A stretch of 43,612 nucleotides of DNA, taken from contig CALXYB010000012.1 in assembly GCA_944392835.1 (NCBI GenBank), forward strand, positions 1 to 43,612, read 5' to 3'. A program made the position numbers and the translations under genes. The notes below the pieces were generated by a model. That model ran no database searches and was not told the DNA's origin. It was given only the letters and a program-made list of their open reading frames with translations. The first letter of the stretch is position 1. Each line of letters opens with the position of its first letter. This DNA comes from an uncultured Alphaproteobacteria bacterium. Its GTDB lineage: Bacteria; Pseudomonadota; Alphaproteobacteria; RF32; CAG-239. Below are positions 18,007-26,351 of the stretch, one piece after another.

Positions 18007-18987
18007 TTAGGCTTTCAAAGTCAACTTACCATCTTTAAGGCTTGCCGTTCCGCCAACCGGAATAGTCAACAACGGTGTACTGTGCCCAAAGTCAACATTC
18101 GCCAAAATCGGCAAATTTTTAAGTTCACGTTTGTTGTTTAAAATAAATTCTAATTGTTCACGACTGATTTGGGAACCTTTTTGAAAACGCCCGATAACCA
18201 AAGCCTTAACATTTTCAAAATCCGGCTGATATAAAAGCGCTTGCAAATTGCGCTCAAACTCAACCAAATTAGAACCTTCCGTATCCTCAACAAACAAGAT
18301 TGTATCTTTTACAAAAGCCGGACGATATTTTGTGCCGAGCAATAAGTCAAAAGTTCCAAGATTACCACCGACAATCACGCCTTCTGCCGAACCGTTATGA
18401 ATATTCCAATATCCTTCGTTTTTGATAAATTCGCGCTTTTCTTGGTCAATAAACCACATATCATCGCTCCACTCAGCAGAGGGTTCAACTTCGTTAACTC
18501 CGTCAAGCATCAGCATCTTGCGCATATTTTCCAAAGTATAATCAAAACCCAACTTCATTCCGAAAGAGCTATAATGCGGACCGGAATAAGTTTCTAAGCC
18601 GGTCATGGCATAAATACCGTTTAACAAAGCCGTAATATCCGAAAAACCGCAAAAAATCTTCGGATTAGCTTTAATCAAGTCATAATCCAAATAAGGCAAA
18701 AGCTGGTTAGAGTTTGCCCCGCCGATAATCGTAAAAATAGCCTTCACATTTTTGTCGGCAAAAGCCTCATGAATATCCGCTACTCTATCTTCAATCGGCG
18801 AAGACCCTGTCATATCCCAATTATCATCGGTCATATGCTTGCTAAAACTGACTTTTAAGCCCAGCTCGGCAAAACGCTTGGCCGCAATCTCACGAGAATC
18901 TTGTCCGATAATCTTAATCCCGCGCGCCGGCGCAATAACTCTGATTTCATCACCCTTGGCTAACTTTGCCGGAATAATTTTTTGCAT
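18007..18987 (-). CDS. L,D-carboxypeptidase (peptidase S66, LdcA/MccF family)
   Basis: Cytoplasmic serine peptidase family that removes D-Ala from tetrapeptide muropeptides during wall recycling (LdcA) or hydrolyses microcin C-like peptides (MccF). The nucleophile region is IIGGANSNQLLPYLDYDLI, with the Ser in NSN. The Glu is in LFVEDTEG and the His in DFGHSTPLLTIPVG, giving a Ser-Glu-His triad. I chose the ATG at 18987 because AAGGAG lies just upstream; extending to 19095 would run through a promoter-like region. Divergent from umuDC. LdcA and MccF cannot be separated here. Confidence 0.87.
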   Translation of the reverse strand: MQKIIPAKLAKGDEIRVIAPARGIKIIGQDSREIAAKRFAELGLKVSFSKHMTDDNWDMTGSSPIEDRVADIHEAFADKNVKAIFTIIGGANSNQLLPYLDYDLIKANPKIFCGFSDITALLNGIYAMTGLETYSGPHYSSFGMKLGFDYTLENMRKMLMLDGVNEVEPSAEWSDDMWFIDQEKREFIKNEGYWNIHNGSAEGVIVGGNLGTFDLLLGTKYRPAFVKDTILFVEDTEGSNLVEFERNLQALLYQPDFENVKALVIGRFQKGSQISREQLEFILNNKRELKNLPILANVDFGHSTPLLTIPVGGTASLKDGKLTLKA

Positions 18988-19056
18988 CTCAAAATCTCCT
19001 TTTTTCAAAACACTGCACCCAATATAATGCAAAAAAACTCTTTTGCTAACAAATTT

Positions 19057-19104
19057 TTGTTGCAATCTGCAAACAAACTTATAATATAAGAACAAAATAA
19101 GAAC
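19057..19104 (+). promoter_or_regulatory. SOS (LexA) box and promoter of umuDC
   Basis: GAAC-N7-GAAC at 19090-19104 is an exact match to the direct-repeat LexA operator of Alphaproteobacteria (GTTC-N7-GTTC on the other strand). Just upstream are a -10 TATAAT (19080-19085) and a -35-like TTGTTG (19057-19062) with a 17-bp spacer, so bound LexA would cover the start site. The umuD ATG is 20 bp downstream behind AAGGAG. Confidence 0.85.
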
Positions 19105-19123
19105 ATTTTATAAGGAGTCTGCA

Positions 19124-19474
19124 ATGTCTTTCGGTTCCCCCGCTTGTGATTATGTTGAAAACAGCCTTGACCTCAACCGCTTTTTAGTCAACCACCCCAT
19201 CGCCACCTATTTTATGAAAATGCAGGGAGATGCCCTCAAAAACGCCGGCATTTTCAACGGCGACATCTTGGTTGTTGACCGCTCTCTACCGGCTTCTGAC
19301 AGAAAGCTCATCGTGACCGAACTCAACGGCGAATTGACCGCACGTCGTTTCCGCTCTCATGAAGGCAAATCATTCTTACTCGGCGAAGACGGCCGCACCC
19401 CGCCCTACTGCCTCAGCCGCAAAGACCGCTTTTCCGTTTGGGGTGTCGTAACTTCGGTGATTCGGAAAATCTGA
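19124..19474 (+). CDS. umuD: UmuD'-form subunit of DNA polymerase V, catalytic dyad lost
   Basis: 116-aa S24-family protein that aligns with E. coli UmuD from about residue 26 (SFGSPACDYVE versus FPSPAADYVE) to the end. The N-terminal arm normally removed by RecA-stimulated self-cleavage is absent: the ATG lies where mature UmuD' begins, and an in-frame stop at 19082 with no intervening start excludes a longer form. The nucleophile Ser of GDSM is Ala37 (GDAL), and the Lys of TVKK is Arg74 (TARR). So cleavage is neither possible nor needed, and the protein should be constitutively in the mutagenesis-active UmuD' state (inference). Expression is controlled by an SOS box. umuC follows after 2 nt. 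Confidence 0.87.
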   Translation: MSFGSPACDYVENSLDLNRFLVNHPIATYFMKMQGDALKNAGIFNGDILVVDRSLPASDRKLIVTELNGELTARRFRSHEGKSFLLGEDGRTPPYCLSRKDRFSVWGVVTSVIRKI

Positions 19475-19476
19475 CA

Positions 19477-20721
19477 ATGTATTTTCTCATAGATTGCGAC
19501 AACTTTTTTGTTTCCTGCGAAAAAGTTTTTCAGCCACGGCTGAAAAATCGTCCGGTTGTCGTTCTCTCCAACAATGACGGCTGCGTTGTTTCCCGCTCTT
19601 ACGAGGCCAAAGCTTTAGGCATTCAGATGTGCGCACCATGGTTTAAGATAGAACAAATGTTCAAAGCCGCAGGCGGTGTTGCTTTGTCCTCAAACTATGA
19701 GCTTTATGCCGATATGTCCAAACGTGTCATGTTGCTGCTTGAAAACTATTTTGGCAAAATAGAGATTTATTCCATAGACGAAGCCTTTGCGCAAACCGGC
19801 GATAATCAAGACTTGCTTCATGCAGCACTCACCATCCGCAATCAGATTCTAACCCAAACCGGAATTTCTGTTTCCGTCGGTGTCGCTCCAAGCAAAACGC
19901 TTTGCAAAGTTGCTTCCGAACAAGCTAAAAAGCTCTCCTTTGCTAAAGTTTGCCTTTTAACCGAACAACCGGCAATTTCACAAGCCCTTCAAACGCTAGA
20001 TGTCAGAGATGTCTGGGGCATTGGGCGAAAACTCGTTAAAAAGCTTAATTTTATGGGGATTTTCACCGCCGCCGAACTAGCCACCGCCCCTCAAGCTCAA
20101 ATCCGCCAATCTTTCGGCATCACAACAGCCAAAACTCAACAAGAATTAAACGGCATTTCTTGCCTCAAAACCGAGGACAATCCGGCTCAAAAAAGCATTA
20201 TCTGCTCCCGCACATTTGAAACCGAAATCAAAGACTTTGCCAAACTTGTTCAGGTCATATCCGAATTTGTGGACAACGCTTGTTTGCGTCTAAGAGAGCA
20301 AAACAGCCTTGCCGGCGGCATAATTGTTTTCATCGCCACCAACCGCTTTCATGAACAAACCTACAACAACTCCAAACTTATATCTTTATCTGAAGCTTCT
20401 TGCCATACGGCAAAATTCATCAAAGCCATGATAGAGGGACTGAAAAGCATCTATAATCCTCATTTCAGCTATAAAAGAGCCGGTGTAATGTTAACAGATA
20501 TTTCGGATGTTAATACGCCGCAAACCGACTTTTTAATTTCTAAACAATCTCAAAATAAAGACACCTCCTTAATGCAAACCATAGATGACCTAAACCGCAA
20601 ACTCGGCCGCAAAACACTCTACTTTGGCACACAAGCCCAAGGCATCAAACATTACATCAAAAGAGAGTTCAAAAGCCGCTCTTATACCACATCTTGGAGC
20701 GAACTTCCTTTGGTTAAGTAA
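19477..20721 (+). CDS. umuC: UmuC, Y-family translesion DNA polymerase V catalytic subunit
   Basis: 414-aa Y-family polymerase. The N-terminus YFLIDCDNFFVSCEKVF carries the first metal-binding Asp, and the central YSIDEAF carries the second Asp-Glu pair. A little-finger domain and a C-terminal UmuC-type region (LNRKLGRKTLYFGTQ) follow. It partners with UmuD' to bypass DNA lesions. The ATG at 19477 is favoured over an upstream GTG (19438) inside umuD because the family starts at this point. It shares an SOS-regulated operon with the pre-processed UmuD'. Confidence 0.94.
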   Translation: MYFLIDCDNFFVSCEKVFQPRLKNRPVVVLSNNDGCVVSRSYEAKALGIQMCAPWFKIEQMFKAAGGVALSSNYELYADMSKRVMLLLENYFGKIEIYSIDEAFAQTGDNQDLLHAALTIRNQILTQTGISVSVGVAPSKTLCKVASEQAKKLSFAKVCLLTEQPAISQALQTLDVRDVWGIGRKLVKKLNFMGIFTAAELATAPQAQIRQSFGITTAKTQQELNGISCLKTEDNPAQKSIICSRTFETEIKDFAKLVQVISEFVDNACLRLREQNSLAGGIIVFIATNRFHEQTYNNSKLISLSEASCHTAKFIKAMIEGLKSIYNPHFSYKRAGVMLTDISDVNTPQTDFLISKQSQNKDTSLMQTIDDLNRKLGRKTLYFGTQAQGIKHYIKREFKSRSYTTSWSELPLVK

Positions 20722-20734
20722 TCATTAAAATCAC

Positions 20735-20763
20735 TTGATTTTTCGGAAAAAACAGGCTATATT
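20735..20763 (+). promoter_or_regulatory. Predicted sigma70 promoter of the histidine phosphatase gene
   Basis: TTGATT (20735-20740), 17-bp spacer, TATATT (20758-20763), about 37 bp before the start codon at 20800. Confidence 0.55.
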
Positions 20764-20799
20764 ACAGACATTCCACATCAACAATTCCGGGGATAAAAA

Positions 20800-21393
20800 A
20801 TGCTAAAAAATTTTTACATTTTTCGTCACGGGCAGAGTTCTTACAACTTGGAAGGACGTATTCAGGGTCATACCAATAATTCTGTCCTGACTAACCAGGG
20901 GATTGACGAGGCGCACAATGCCGCCAGTCTTCTTCAAGATAAAGAAATTGAAGTTGTTGTTTCCTCACCACTCCGAAGAGCCAAGCAAACTGGCTCCATC
21001 GTCTCCAAAATAATAAAAGTACCCATGCAATATGACGACCGCTTTACGGAAGTTAATGTCGGTGTCGCTGAAGGCCTGCATTATACGGAAGCACAACAAC
21101 AATTCGGCGATTTATACCGCCAATGGCGCAGTGCCGACCCCAAATATATTGACACACGTTTCAAGGACGGCGAAAGCAAAAGAGATGTCCAAAAACGTGT
21201 TTTCAAAGCCCTAAACGAATATGCCAAAAATTCAAAATATCAAAACATTGCCGTTTCAGGACATGGTATTACCTTGTCGCAAACTCTTATGGCTTTAGAC
21301 ATTGAGCAACCGGATATTCCAAACGGCGCCGTCATTCACTTACAATATGACAACAGCAATAATCATTGGAAATTTTTGGGCTTTGTAAATTAA
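20800..21393 (+). CDS. Histidine phosphatase superfamily protein (phosphoglycerate mutase-like)
   Basis: 197 aa. The phosphorylated histidine motif is YIFRHGQSSYN near the N-terminus, with the second catalytic His in AVSGHGITLS near residue 151. VVSSPLRRAKQTG and the acid residue in FTEVNVGVAEGL complete the family pattern. The substrate is not identifiable: this group includes cofactor-dependent mutases, cobalamin and sugar-phosphate phosphatases, and broad-specificity enzymes. Single gene with its own promoter and terminator. Confidence 0.85.
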   Translation: MLKNFYIFRHGQSSYNLEGRIQGHTNNSVLTNQGIDEAHNAASLLQDKEIEVVVSSPLRRAKQTGSIVSKIIKVPMQYDDRFTEVNVGVAEGLHYTEAQQQFGDLYRQWRSADPKYIDTRFKDGESKRDVQKRVFKALNEYAKNSKYQNIAVSGHGITLSQTLMALDIEQPDIPNGAVIHLQYDNSNNHWKFLGFVN

Positions 21394-21429
21394 AAAAAAA
21401 CCTCGGCTTTTGAAGCCGAGGTTTTTTTT
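21392..21429. terminator. Bidirectional terminator between convergent genes
   Basis: A-run, stem cctcggctt / aagccgagg and T-run (about 21395-21427). It serves both the phosphatase (rightward) and the rubredoxin fusion gene (leftward). Confidence 0.92.
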
Positions 21430-22084
21430 ATTGCAGTTCAAAGAAACTTTTATCAACACCGCACAACGGACAAACCCAATCTTCCGGCAGTTCTTCAAAC
21501 GGTGTTTCGCCGTCATAAACATAACCGCAAACCGTGCAAACCCATTTTTTGCCTTCATTCTTATCTTCAGCCATTTTTTTCTCCTTTGCTTGTTTAACCT
21601 CATTAAATTTCTTAATGACTTCGTCTTTAAAGTAACTGCGATAATCTAAATATGTCAACGGTTCGCAGTCCTTCCCGTTCACACAATCCTCAACCTCTGC
21701 CAAAAACAACGTATTGCTTTCATAAGGAATGCTCTGCAAAACCTTACAGCTCACCATTGCAATATTATCTTTCAAATACGGCAGATTATCTTTCATAACA
21801 TAATCCATCGCCTGCCATTTATCAACATTCCGACTAGACTGAAAACCAAAATTAGCAATCACATATGGATCAATCTTTTTACATAAAACCGATAAACTAA
21901 ACTTTCCGCTACGCTCAATACATTCTTTGGTATAGCTCTGATTATTGCAAGACAAAGCCAAAACCAAAGGCTTATTTGCAACCTGCATCACGGCATCCAC
22001 CACTGAGCCGACAGGCTTTTCCCCATCCATCGCGCCCAAAACATAAAGTCCGTGTGTTAACTTATATAAAGCCTCAAGTTCCAT
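21428..22084 (-). CDS. Flavin reductase-rubredoxin fusion (high-molecular-weight rubredoxin)
   Basis: 218 aa. Residues 1 to about 150 form a flavin-reductase (FMN-binding split-barrel) domain beginning [16 protein letters not shown] Lys/Glu-rich linker then leads to a C-terminal rubredoxin with two Cys pairs, [10 protein letters not shown] and [11 protein letters not shown], that bind one iron. Such fusions pass electrons from NAD(P)H to flavodiiron proteins that reduce NO or oxygen in anaerobes, which points to low-oxygen life. No flavodiiron gene lies in the window. The ATG at 22084 is preferred over 22093 because GGAG sits nine bases upstream of it and touches the earlier ATG. slyX is directly upstream (15-nt gap). 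Confidence 0.88.
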   Translation of the reverse strand: MELEALYKLTHGLYVLGAMDGEKPVGSVVDAVMQVANKPLVLALSCNNQSYTKECIERSGKFSLSVLCKKIDPYVIANFGFQSSRNVDKWQAMDYVMKDNLPYLKDNIAMVSCKVLQSIPYESNTLFLAEVEDCVNGKDCEPLTYLDYRSYFKDEVIKKFNEVKQAKEKKMAEDKNEGKKWVCTVCGYVYDGETPFEELPEDWVCPLCGVDKSFFELQ

Positions 22085-22099
22085 AAATCTCATCTCCAG

Positions 22100-22303
22100 T
22101 TAATAATGTGGTGGCGGAGTTTCCTCGTTCAGAGGTTTAACCGTCTCTTCATCCAGACGAGACAACAAATATTGATTTTGTTTCTGCAACAAATCAATCA
22201 CTTTGCCTTGCTCAATCACCACTTGGTTTAAGTCTTCAACCACGCGTTCCTGATTAGCCAAAGCCATCTCAATATTCATCAATCTTTCATCTAAACTATC
22301 CAT
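22100..22303 (-). CDS. slyX: SlyX family coiled-coil protein
   Basis: 67-aa predicted coiled coil (heptads from SLDERLMNIEMALANQE to LQKQNQYLLSRL) ending in the P-P-P-H-Y tail characteristic of SlyX. The molecular role is unknown. The start at 22303 follows GGAGGGACT; a longer frame to 22378 adds a hydrophobic stretch without a ribosome site. Probably co-transcribed with the rubredoxin fusion gene downstream. Confidence 0.87.
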   Translation of the reverse strand: MDSLDERLMNIEMALANQERVVEDLNQVVIEQGKVIDLLQKQNQYLLSRLDEETVKPLNEETPPPHY

Positions 22304-22375
22304 AGTCCCTCCGATTATGCTTTTAGATATATCACGCTCGCTCAAAAATACAACCAACATCAAACTTATCAAGAG

Positions 22376-22411
22376 CAAAAAAAATCCGCTTATCTAAGCG
22401 GATTTTTTTAA
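22376..22411. terminator. Terminator after the guanylate kinase-like gene
   Basis: Stem aaaaaatccgctta / taagcggatttttt (22379-22392 with 22395-22408) with a 2-nt loop and flanking A/T runs. It overlaps the stop of the leftward kinase-like gene. Confidence 0.92.
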
Positions 22412-23013
22412 TAAATATATTCACCTTGTTTCAGCATTCGCATTTTATTTATTTTAGAAGCCTCATATTGCCTCAAAACATCATTCATCTGCTTAGCCAA
22501 CTCCGGCACATCCAAACTTCCGTCCAACTCAAACACCGGAGACTTAATTTTTTTCAAAACATTATCACCATACATCATCTCATCCAAACGACGTTTGGCG
22601 CGAATATCATCCAAGTTTTCGCCACGATCAATCATTCTCTGGATAACCACACGAGACGGAGCCGCAATCATCATCACCCGAATATTTTTCGGAGAAACAC
22701 TCTGCTCCAACTGCAAAATACCCTCAGCATCCAACGTAACAAATGAGCGCCCCTTATGCTCGGTCAATGCTTTTTGGTTGATTCCATATAAGCTATAACC
22801 AATTCTTGATGTAACAAGCATTGTCGGATCAGCGATAAACTCATCCAAGGTAACAAACTTATAATCACGCCCATCAACTTCACCTTCATGTGGCGCGCGT
22901 GTTGTCATCTTCAAAATTTTATGTTCACCTTGCTCAACCAGATAATCGCTCAGCGAAGACTTGCCGACAGCTTCCTTACCGGTCAAGACAATAATTTCTT
23001 TGTCATCAATCAT
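22408..23013 (-). CDS. Guanylate kinase-like P-loop protein
   Basis: 201 aa with a P-loop variant TGKEAVGKSSL near the N-terminus and the GMP-binding stretch MTTRAPHEGEVDGRDYKFV, so the guanylate kinase fold is clear. It departs from housekeeping Gmk: the usual GPSGAGKST is replaced, the segment after the lid is divergent, and the C-terminus is a distinct basic tail (INKMRMLKQGEYIY). It may be a second nucleotide kinase or a non-enzymatic paralog; its activity is uncertain. Single leftward gene flanked by a terminator and the divergent cstA. Confidence 0.72.
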   Translation of the reverse strand: MIDDKEIIVLTGKEAVGKSSLSDYLVEQGEHKILKMTTRAPHEGEVDGRDYKFVTLDEFIADPTMLVTSRIGYSLYGINQKALTEHKGRSFVTLDAEGILQLEQSVSPKNIRVMMIAAPSRVVIQRMIDRGENLDDIRAKRRLDEMMYGDNVLKKIKSPVFELDGSLDVPELAKQMNDVLRQYEASKINKMRMLKQGEYIY

Positions 23014-23153
23014 ATTGGGAAATTCCTTTTACCCAGATTGTAGCACAAAAATCATTTTTTTCAACAAGATATTCATGAAACCTAAATTATTAATAACTTT
23101 TTTAATGCTTTGACATAACATAAAGACAATTTTTAGCTCAAAGGAAATATCTC

Positions 23154-25070
23154 ATGTTCAAAATTCTTTTTTCATCACTCTGCACATTTTTGCCCACAAA
23201 GGCTTTTGCTGCACAAAATTCAGGGTTTTGGTCTTGGTTTGAAGGGATGAATGCCTTAACTGTTGTCTTTGCAAGTCTTTGCGTTTTTGCCATCGCCTAT
23301 CGGTTTTACGGCATTTTTGTAGCCGACAAAGTCCTACGTCTACAAGCAAACAGAACAACTCCCGCTGTCAAATTTGCAGATGGACACGACTATGTCAAAA
23401 CCAACAAATACGTTTTATTCGGGCACCATTTTGCAGCCATTGCTGCTGCCGGACCGTTGGTCGGTCCTGTTTTGGCGGCACAATTTGGTTTTATGCCGGG
23501 AGCTTTGTGGATTCTCATCGGCTGCGTTTTGGGCGGAGCCGTTCATGATATGGTTGTAGTCTTTGCCTCTGTCCGTCACAAAGGCGAGAGTTTAGCCACC
23601 ATTGCCGAACGCGAGATTAACCCCTTTATTGGTACCGTTGCAGGCTTTGCCGTTTTATTTATTCTGATTTTAACTCTTGCCGGTTTATCTTTGGCCTGCG
23701 TCAGCGCTATGCATAATGCGCCTTGGTCATTATTTATCGTTGCCATTACCATGCCCATTGCTGTTTTAATGGGCCTGATTATGCGTTACAAAGAAAACGG
23801 CGTAATGCTTGCCAGCATTTTGGGAATATTTTTATTGGCCTTAGGCATCATCTCCGGACATGACCTGATGCAAGAAAATGTTTTAGGCTGGATGTTTAAT
23901 TGGGATAAAGACACCGTCTCAATCGCCATTCCCTTATATGGTTTTGTGGCTTCCGTTCTTCCGGTTTGGCTGTTGCTCGTTCCCAGAGACTATCTGTCCA
24001 CTTACTTAAAAATCGGCACGATTTTAATGCTGACTTTGGGCATTGTCTTTGTTCAGCCAAACATTATGATGCACATGTTCACACCTTTTGACAACGGCGG
24101 CGGTCCGGTTATCAACGGCCCTGTTCTGCCCTTTATCTTCATCACTATCGCTTGCGGTGCAATTTCAGGCTTTCACGCCATCATCGGTACGGGAACAACG
24201 CCCAAGATGATTGGTAATGAAAAAGAAATTCTGTTTGTCGGCTATGGCGCAATGCTGACGGAAGGCTTTGTCGCCATAATGGCCTTAATTGCCGCCTGCA
24301 CCATGATGCCGGGAGACTACTTTGCTATCAATGCCGCCCCTGATGCTTATCAGGCCTTGCTTGCCGCATATCCGAACTTTGCCGTAACCGACCTACCTTA
24401 TTATGAAGAACATATCGGCATTGATTTGCATGGACGTACTGGCGGCGCGGTTTCCTTAGCGGTTGGTATGGCGCATATTTTCCGCAACCTGCCTTTTATG
24501 GACCATCTAGTCGCTTATTGGTATAATTTTGCCGTAATGTTTGAGGCTGTCTTTATTCTAACCGCCGTAGATGCGGGAACCCGTGTCGGACGCTTTTTCT
24601 TGCAAGAAATGCTCGGAAAAATTATGCCTCGCTTTAATAACAAGGACTGGAAACCGGGAGTTATAATCACTAGCGCAGTCTTCACTTTTTTGTGGGGCTA
24701 TTTGGTCTATACGGGCAACATCAGCAGCATTTGGCCATTGTTTGGTTTGAGCAATCAACTATTGGCTGCTTGTGCCTTAATCGTCTGCACCACAATGCTC
24801 TTGCGCTTAAACCGCGGTAAATACGCTCTGGCCGCAGCCATCCCCGGAATATTTATGGTCATCGTAACTTTCTGGGCAGGCTATTTACAGGTATTTGAAC
24901 AATACCTGCCCCAAGACCAAACCTTGCTGGCTGTTTTGGGTATTATCGTTATGGTTTTGATGATTATCGTGTTGGCCGGAGCTTTGCGCAAATGGCTTGA
25001 GCTAATGCATATCAAGCATTGCGTTAAAGATGAATATGGCGAAGAAGTTAAAGCCCTCGTTGTTGAATAA
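23154..25070 (+). CDS. cstA: CstA family carbon-starvation / pyruvate or peptide transporter
   Basis: 638-aa polytopic membrane protein with about 16-18 helices. CstA signatures include VKTNKYVLFGHHFAAIAAAGPLVGP (residues about 80-105), GGAVHDM, ISGFHAIIGTGTTPKM and FEAVFILTAVDAGTRVGRF. The family imports pyruvate or peptides when nutrients are scarce. It is somewhat shorter than the roughly 700-aa E. coli proteins, mainly at the C-terminus. Upstream of the ATG is AAAGGAAAT; a TTGACA at about 23112 may be its -35. Confidence 0.93.
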   Translation: MFKILFSSLCTFLPTKAFAAQNSGFWSWFEGMNALTVVFASLCVFAIAYRFYGIFVADKVLRLQANRTTPAVKFADGHDYVKTNKYVLFGHHFAAIAAAGPLVGPVLAAQFGFMPGALWILIGCVLGGAVHDMVVVFASVRHKGESLATIAEREINPFIGTVAGFAVLFILILTLAGLSLACVSAMHNAPWSLFIVAITMPIAVLMGLIMRYKENGVMLASILGIFLLALGIISGHDLMQENVLGWMFNWDKDTVSIAIPLYGFVASVLPVWLLLVPRDYLSTYLKIGTILMLTLGIVFVQPNIMMHMFTPFDNGGGPVINGPVLPFIFITIACGAISGFHAIIGTGTTPKMIGNEKEILFVGYGAMLTEGFVAIMALIAACTMMPGDYFAINAAPDAYQALLAAYPNFAVTDLPYYEEHIGIDLHGRTGGAVSLAVGMAHIFRNLPFMDHLVAYWYNFAVMFEAVFILTAVDAGTRVGRFFLQEMLGKIMPRFNNKDWKPGVIITSAVFTFLWGYLVYTGNISSIWPLFGLSNQLLAACALIVCTTMLLRLNRGKYALAAAIPGIFMVIVTFWAGYLQVFEQYLPQDQTLLAVLGIIVMVLMIIVLAGALRKWLELMHIKHCVKDEYGEEVKALVVE

Positions 25071-25103
25071 AAAAATCCCCTCTGATAAGGAGGGGATTTT
25101 TTT
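25069..25103. terminator. Bidirectional terminator between cstA and the porin gene
   Basis: Stem aaaaatcccctc / gaggggattttt around a TGATAAG loop, with A/T runs on both sides. It serves both convergent genes. Confidence 0.92.
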
Positions 25104-26232
25104 AATATTTCAAGGCCAAACCGGTAATAACCGCATAACCTTTGTTATTATCATTTGAGTTCCGCTCAAAACCCTTGGAATTGATATAAGCGTTAATCCA
25201 AAACAGCTCAAACCATTCATTTAGTGCAAAGCGGTTGGTTTGTACGACCAAATCATCTCTGTTGCGTGTATTCTTGGCTTCTGTATGCAAATAAGCCAAA
25301 TTAGTCTTAAACCGACCAAAATCATATCCCATACTAAAATCCCAAGCCTGACTTTCACGATAATTATCAAAATAAGCCGGCAAATGCGCATTCACGGCTT
25401 TTGTGGCAATCGGATTTTTATGTCCGTCAACATAAGCATTTTTATAAGCCGCCGAAATATTAAACTTCCCAACAACCCATCTTGCCCCGAAAGCCCATTC
25501 TTTATCCGTTCGGTTAAACAAACCATAAGCAGTGGAAGTATATAAATCACCCAAAGCGAGCTTCCAATGGTTTTTCATTGCCGCCGTATAACCATCTTCT
25601 TTTGTTTCATAATTCACATAGCGGCTAACCATACCTCTTCGGTTAGCATTATCCGGCGTATAGCTGAACCCAAACTGCGTATTTCCCAACATCGGCGTAA
25701 AATAACTTATCTTCGGTGCACGTCCGTCATCAATCATTCTGGTTGATTTTGGCGTAAAGAACCTAACTCTCTTAAAACCATTACTCCAGTTTGCACTACT
25801 CAGATAATAAGTCAGATTTGAATCCTGAATATTAAGCCAAGAAATATCTTGCGCCCCCAAATGCAAAAGAGCCGCTGCGTTATAAGTATAACCGACAGTC
25901 ATCCTTCCATAATTCTCATTTTCTGCAATCATATAAGGATAAAAACGCCAATCCCCTTGACCGTAATCTTTATCATGTTGCCGAATAACCACTGTATAAT
26001 TTGCCGCCGCACCAATATGCATTCCATTACCCTGTTCATAAAGAGCTTCCAGCTTTCCATCGGCCCGAAATACTGTTCTGTCTGACCTATTGGCAATATT
26101 ATTGTTTTCGCGCGTTTGAGTTGCGCCGTAATATATTCCGGCTGTACCGGATTGTGCAAAATTCCATCCTTCAGCCCAAGCCGAAATAGGATAAAACAAA
26201 GAACTGGCTAATATAAAACAAATTTTTTTCAT
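25102..26232 (-). CDS. Outer-membrane porin-like beta-barrel protein
   Basis: 376 aa with a signal peptide (1 to about 20, ending AWA) and alternating aromatic-polar strands throughout (for example WRFYPYMIAENENYGRMTV and SAAYKNAYVDGH). It ends in a C-terminal strand with the terminal aromatic LALKY needed for BAM-mediated assembly. The pattern and length fit general Gram-negative porins (trimeric diffusion channels). Substrate selectivity cannot be read from sequence. Confidence 0.85.
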   Translation of the reverse strand: MKKICFILASSLFYPISAWAEGWNFAQSGTAGIYYGATQTRENNNIANRSDRTVFRADGKLEALYEQGNGMHIGAAANYTVVIRQHDKDYGQGDWRFYPYMIAENENYGRMTVGYTYNAAALLHLGAQDISWLNIQDSNLTYYLSSANWSNGFKRVRFFTPKSTRMIDDGRAPKISYFTPMLGNTQFGFSYTPDNANRRGMVSRYVNYETKEDGYTAAMKNHWKLALGDLYTSTAYGLFNRTDKEWAFGARWVVGKFNISAAYKNAYVDGHKNPIATKAVNAHLPAYFDNYRESQAWDFSMGYDFGRFKTNLAYLHTEAKNTRNRDDLVVQTNRFALNEWFELFWINAYINSKGFERNSNDNNKGYAVITGLALKY

Positions 26233-26318
26233 TCACGTCTCTTGAAAGAGGCAAAACAAGCATTAAATAATATTGCCAAAAAAACTTAAAAATTATTAAA
26301 CTTCCCTATATCCCCAAA

Positions 26319-26350
26319 ATAAAAAAGCTGCTTTGAAGCAGCTTTTTTAT
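26319..26350. terminator. Terminator of the glycosyltransferase gene
   Basis: Stem aaaaaagctgctt / aagcagctttttt with 2-nt loop (26321-26348), just past the leftward glycosyltransferase stop. Confidence 0.92.
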
Positions 26351-26351
26351 T

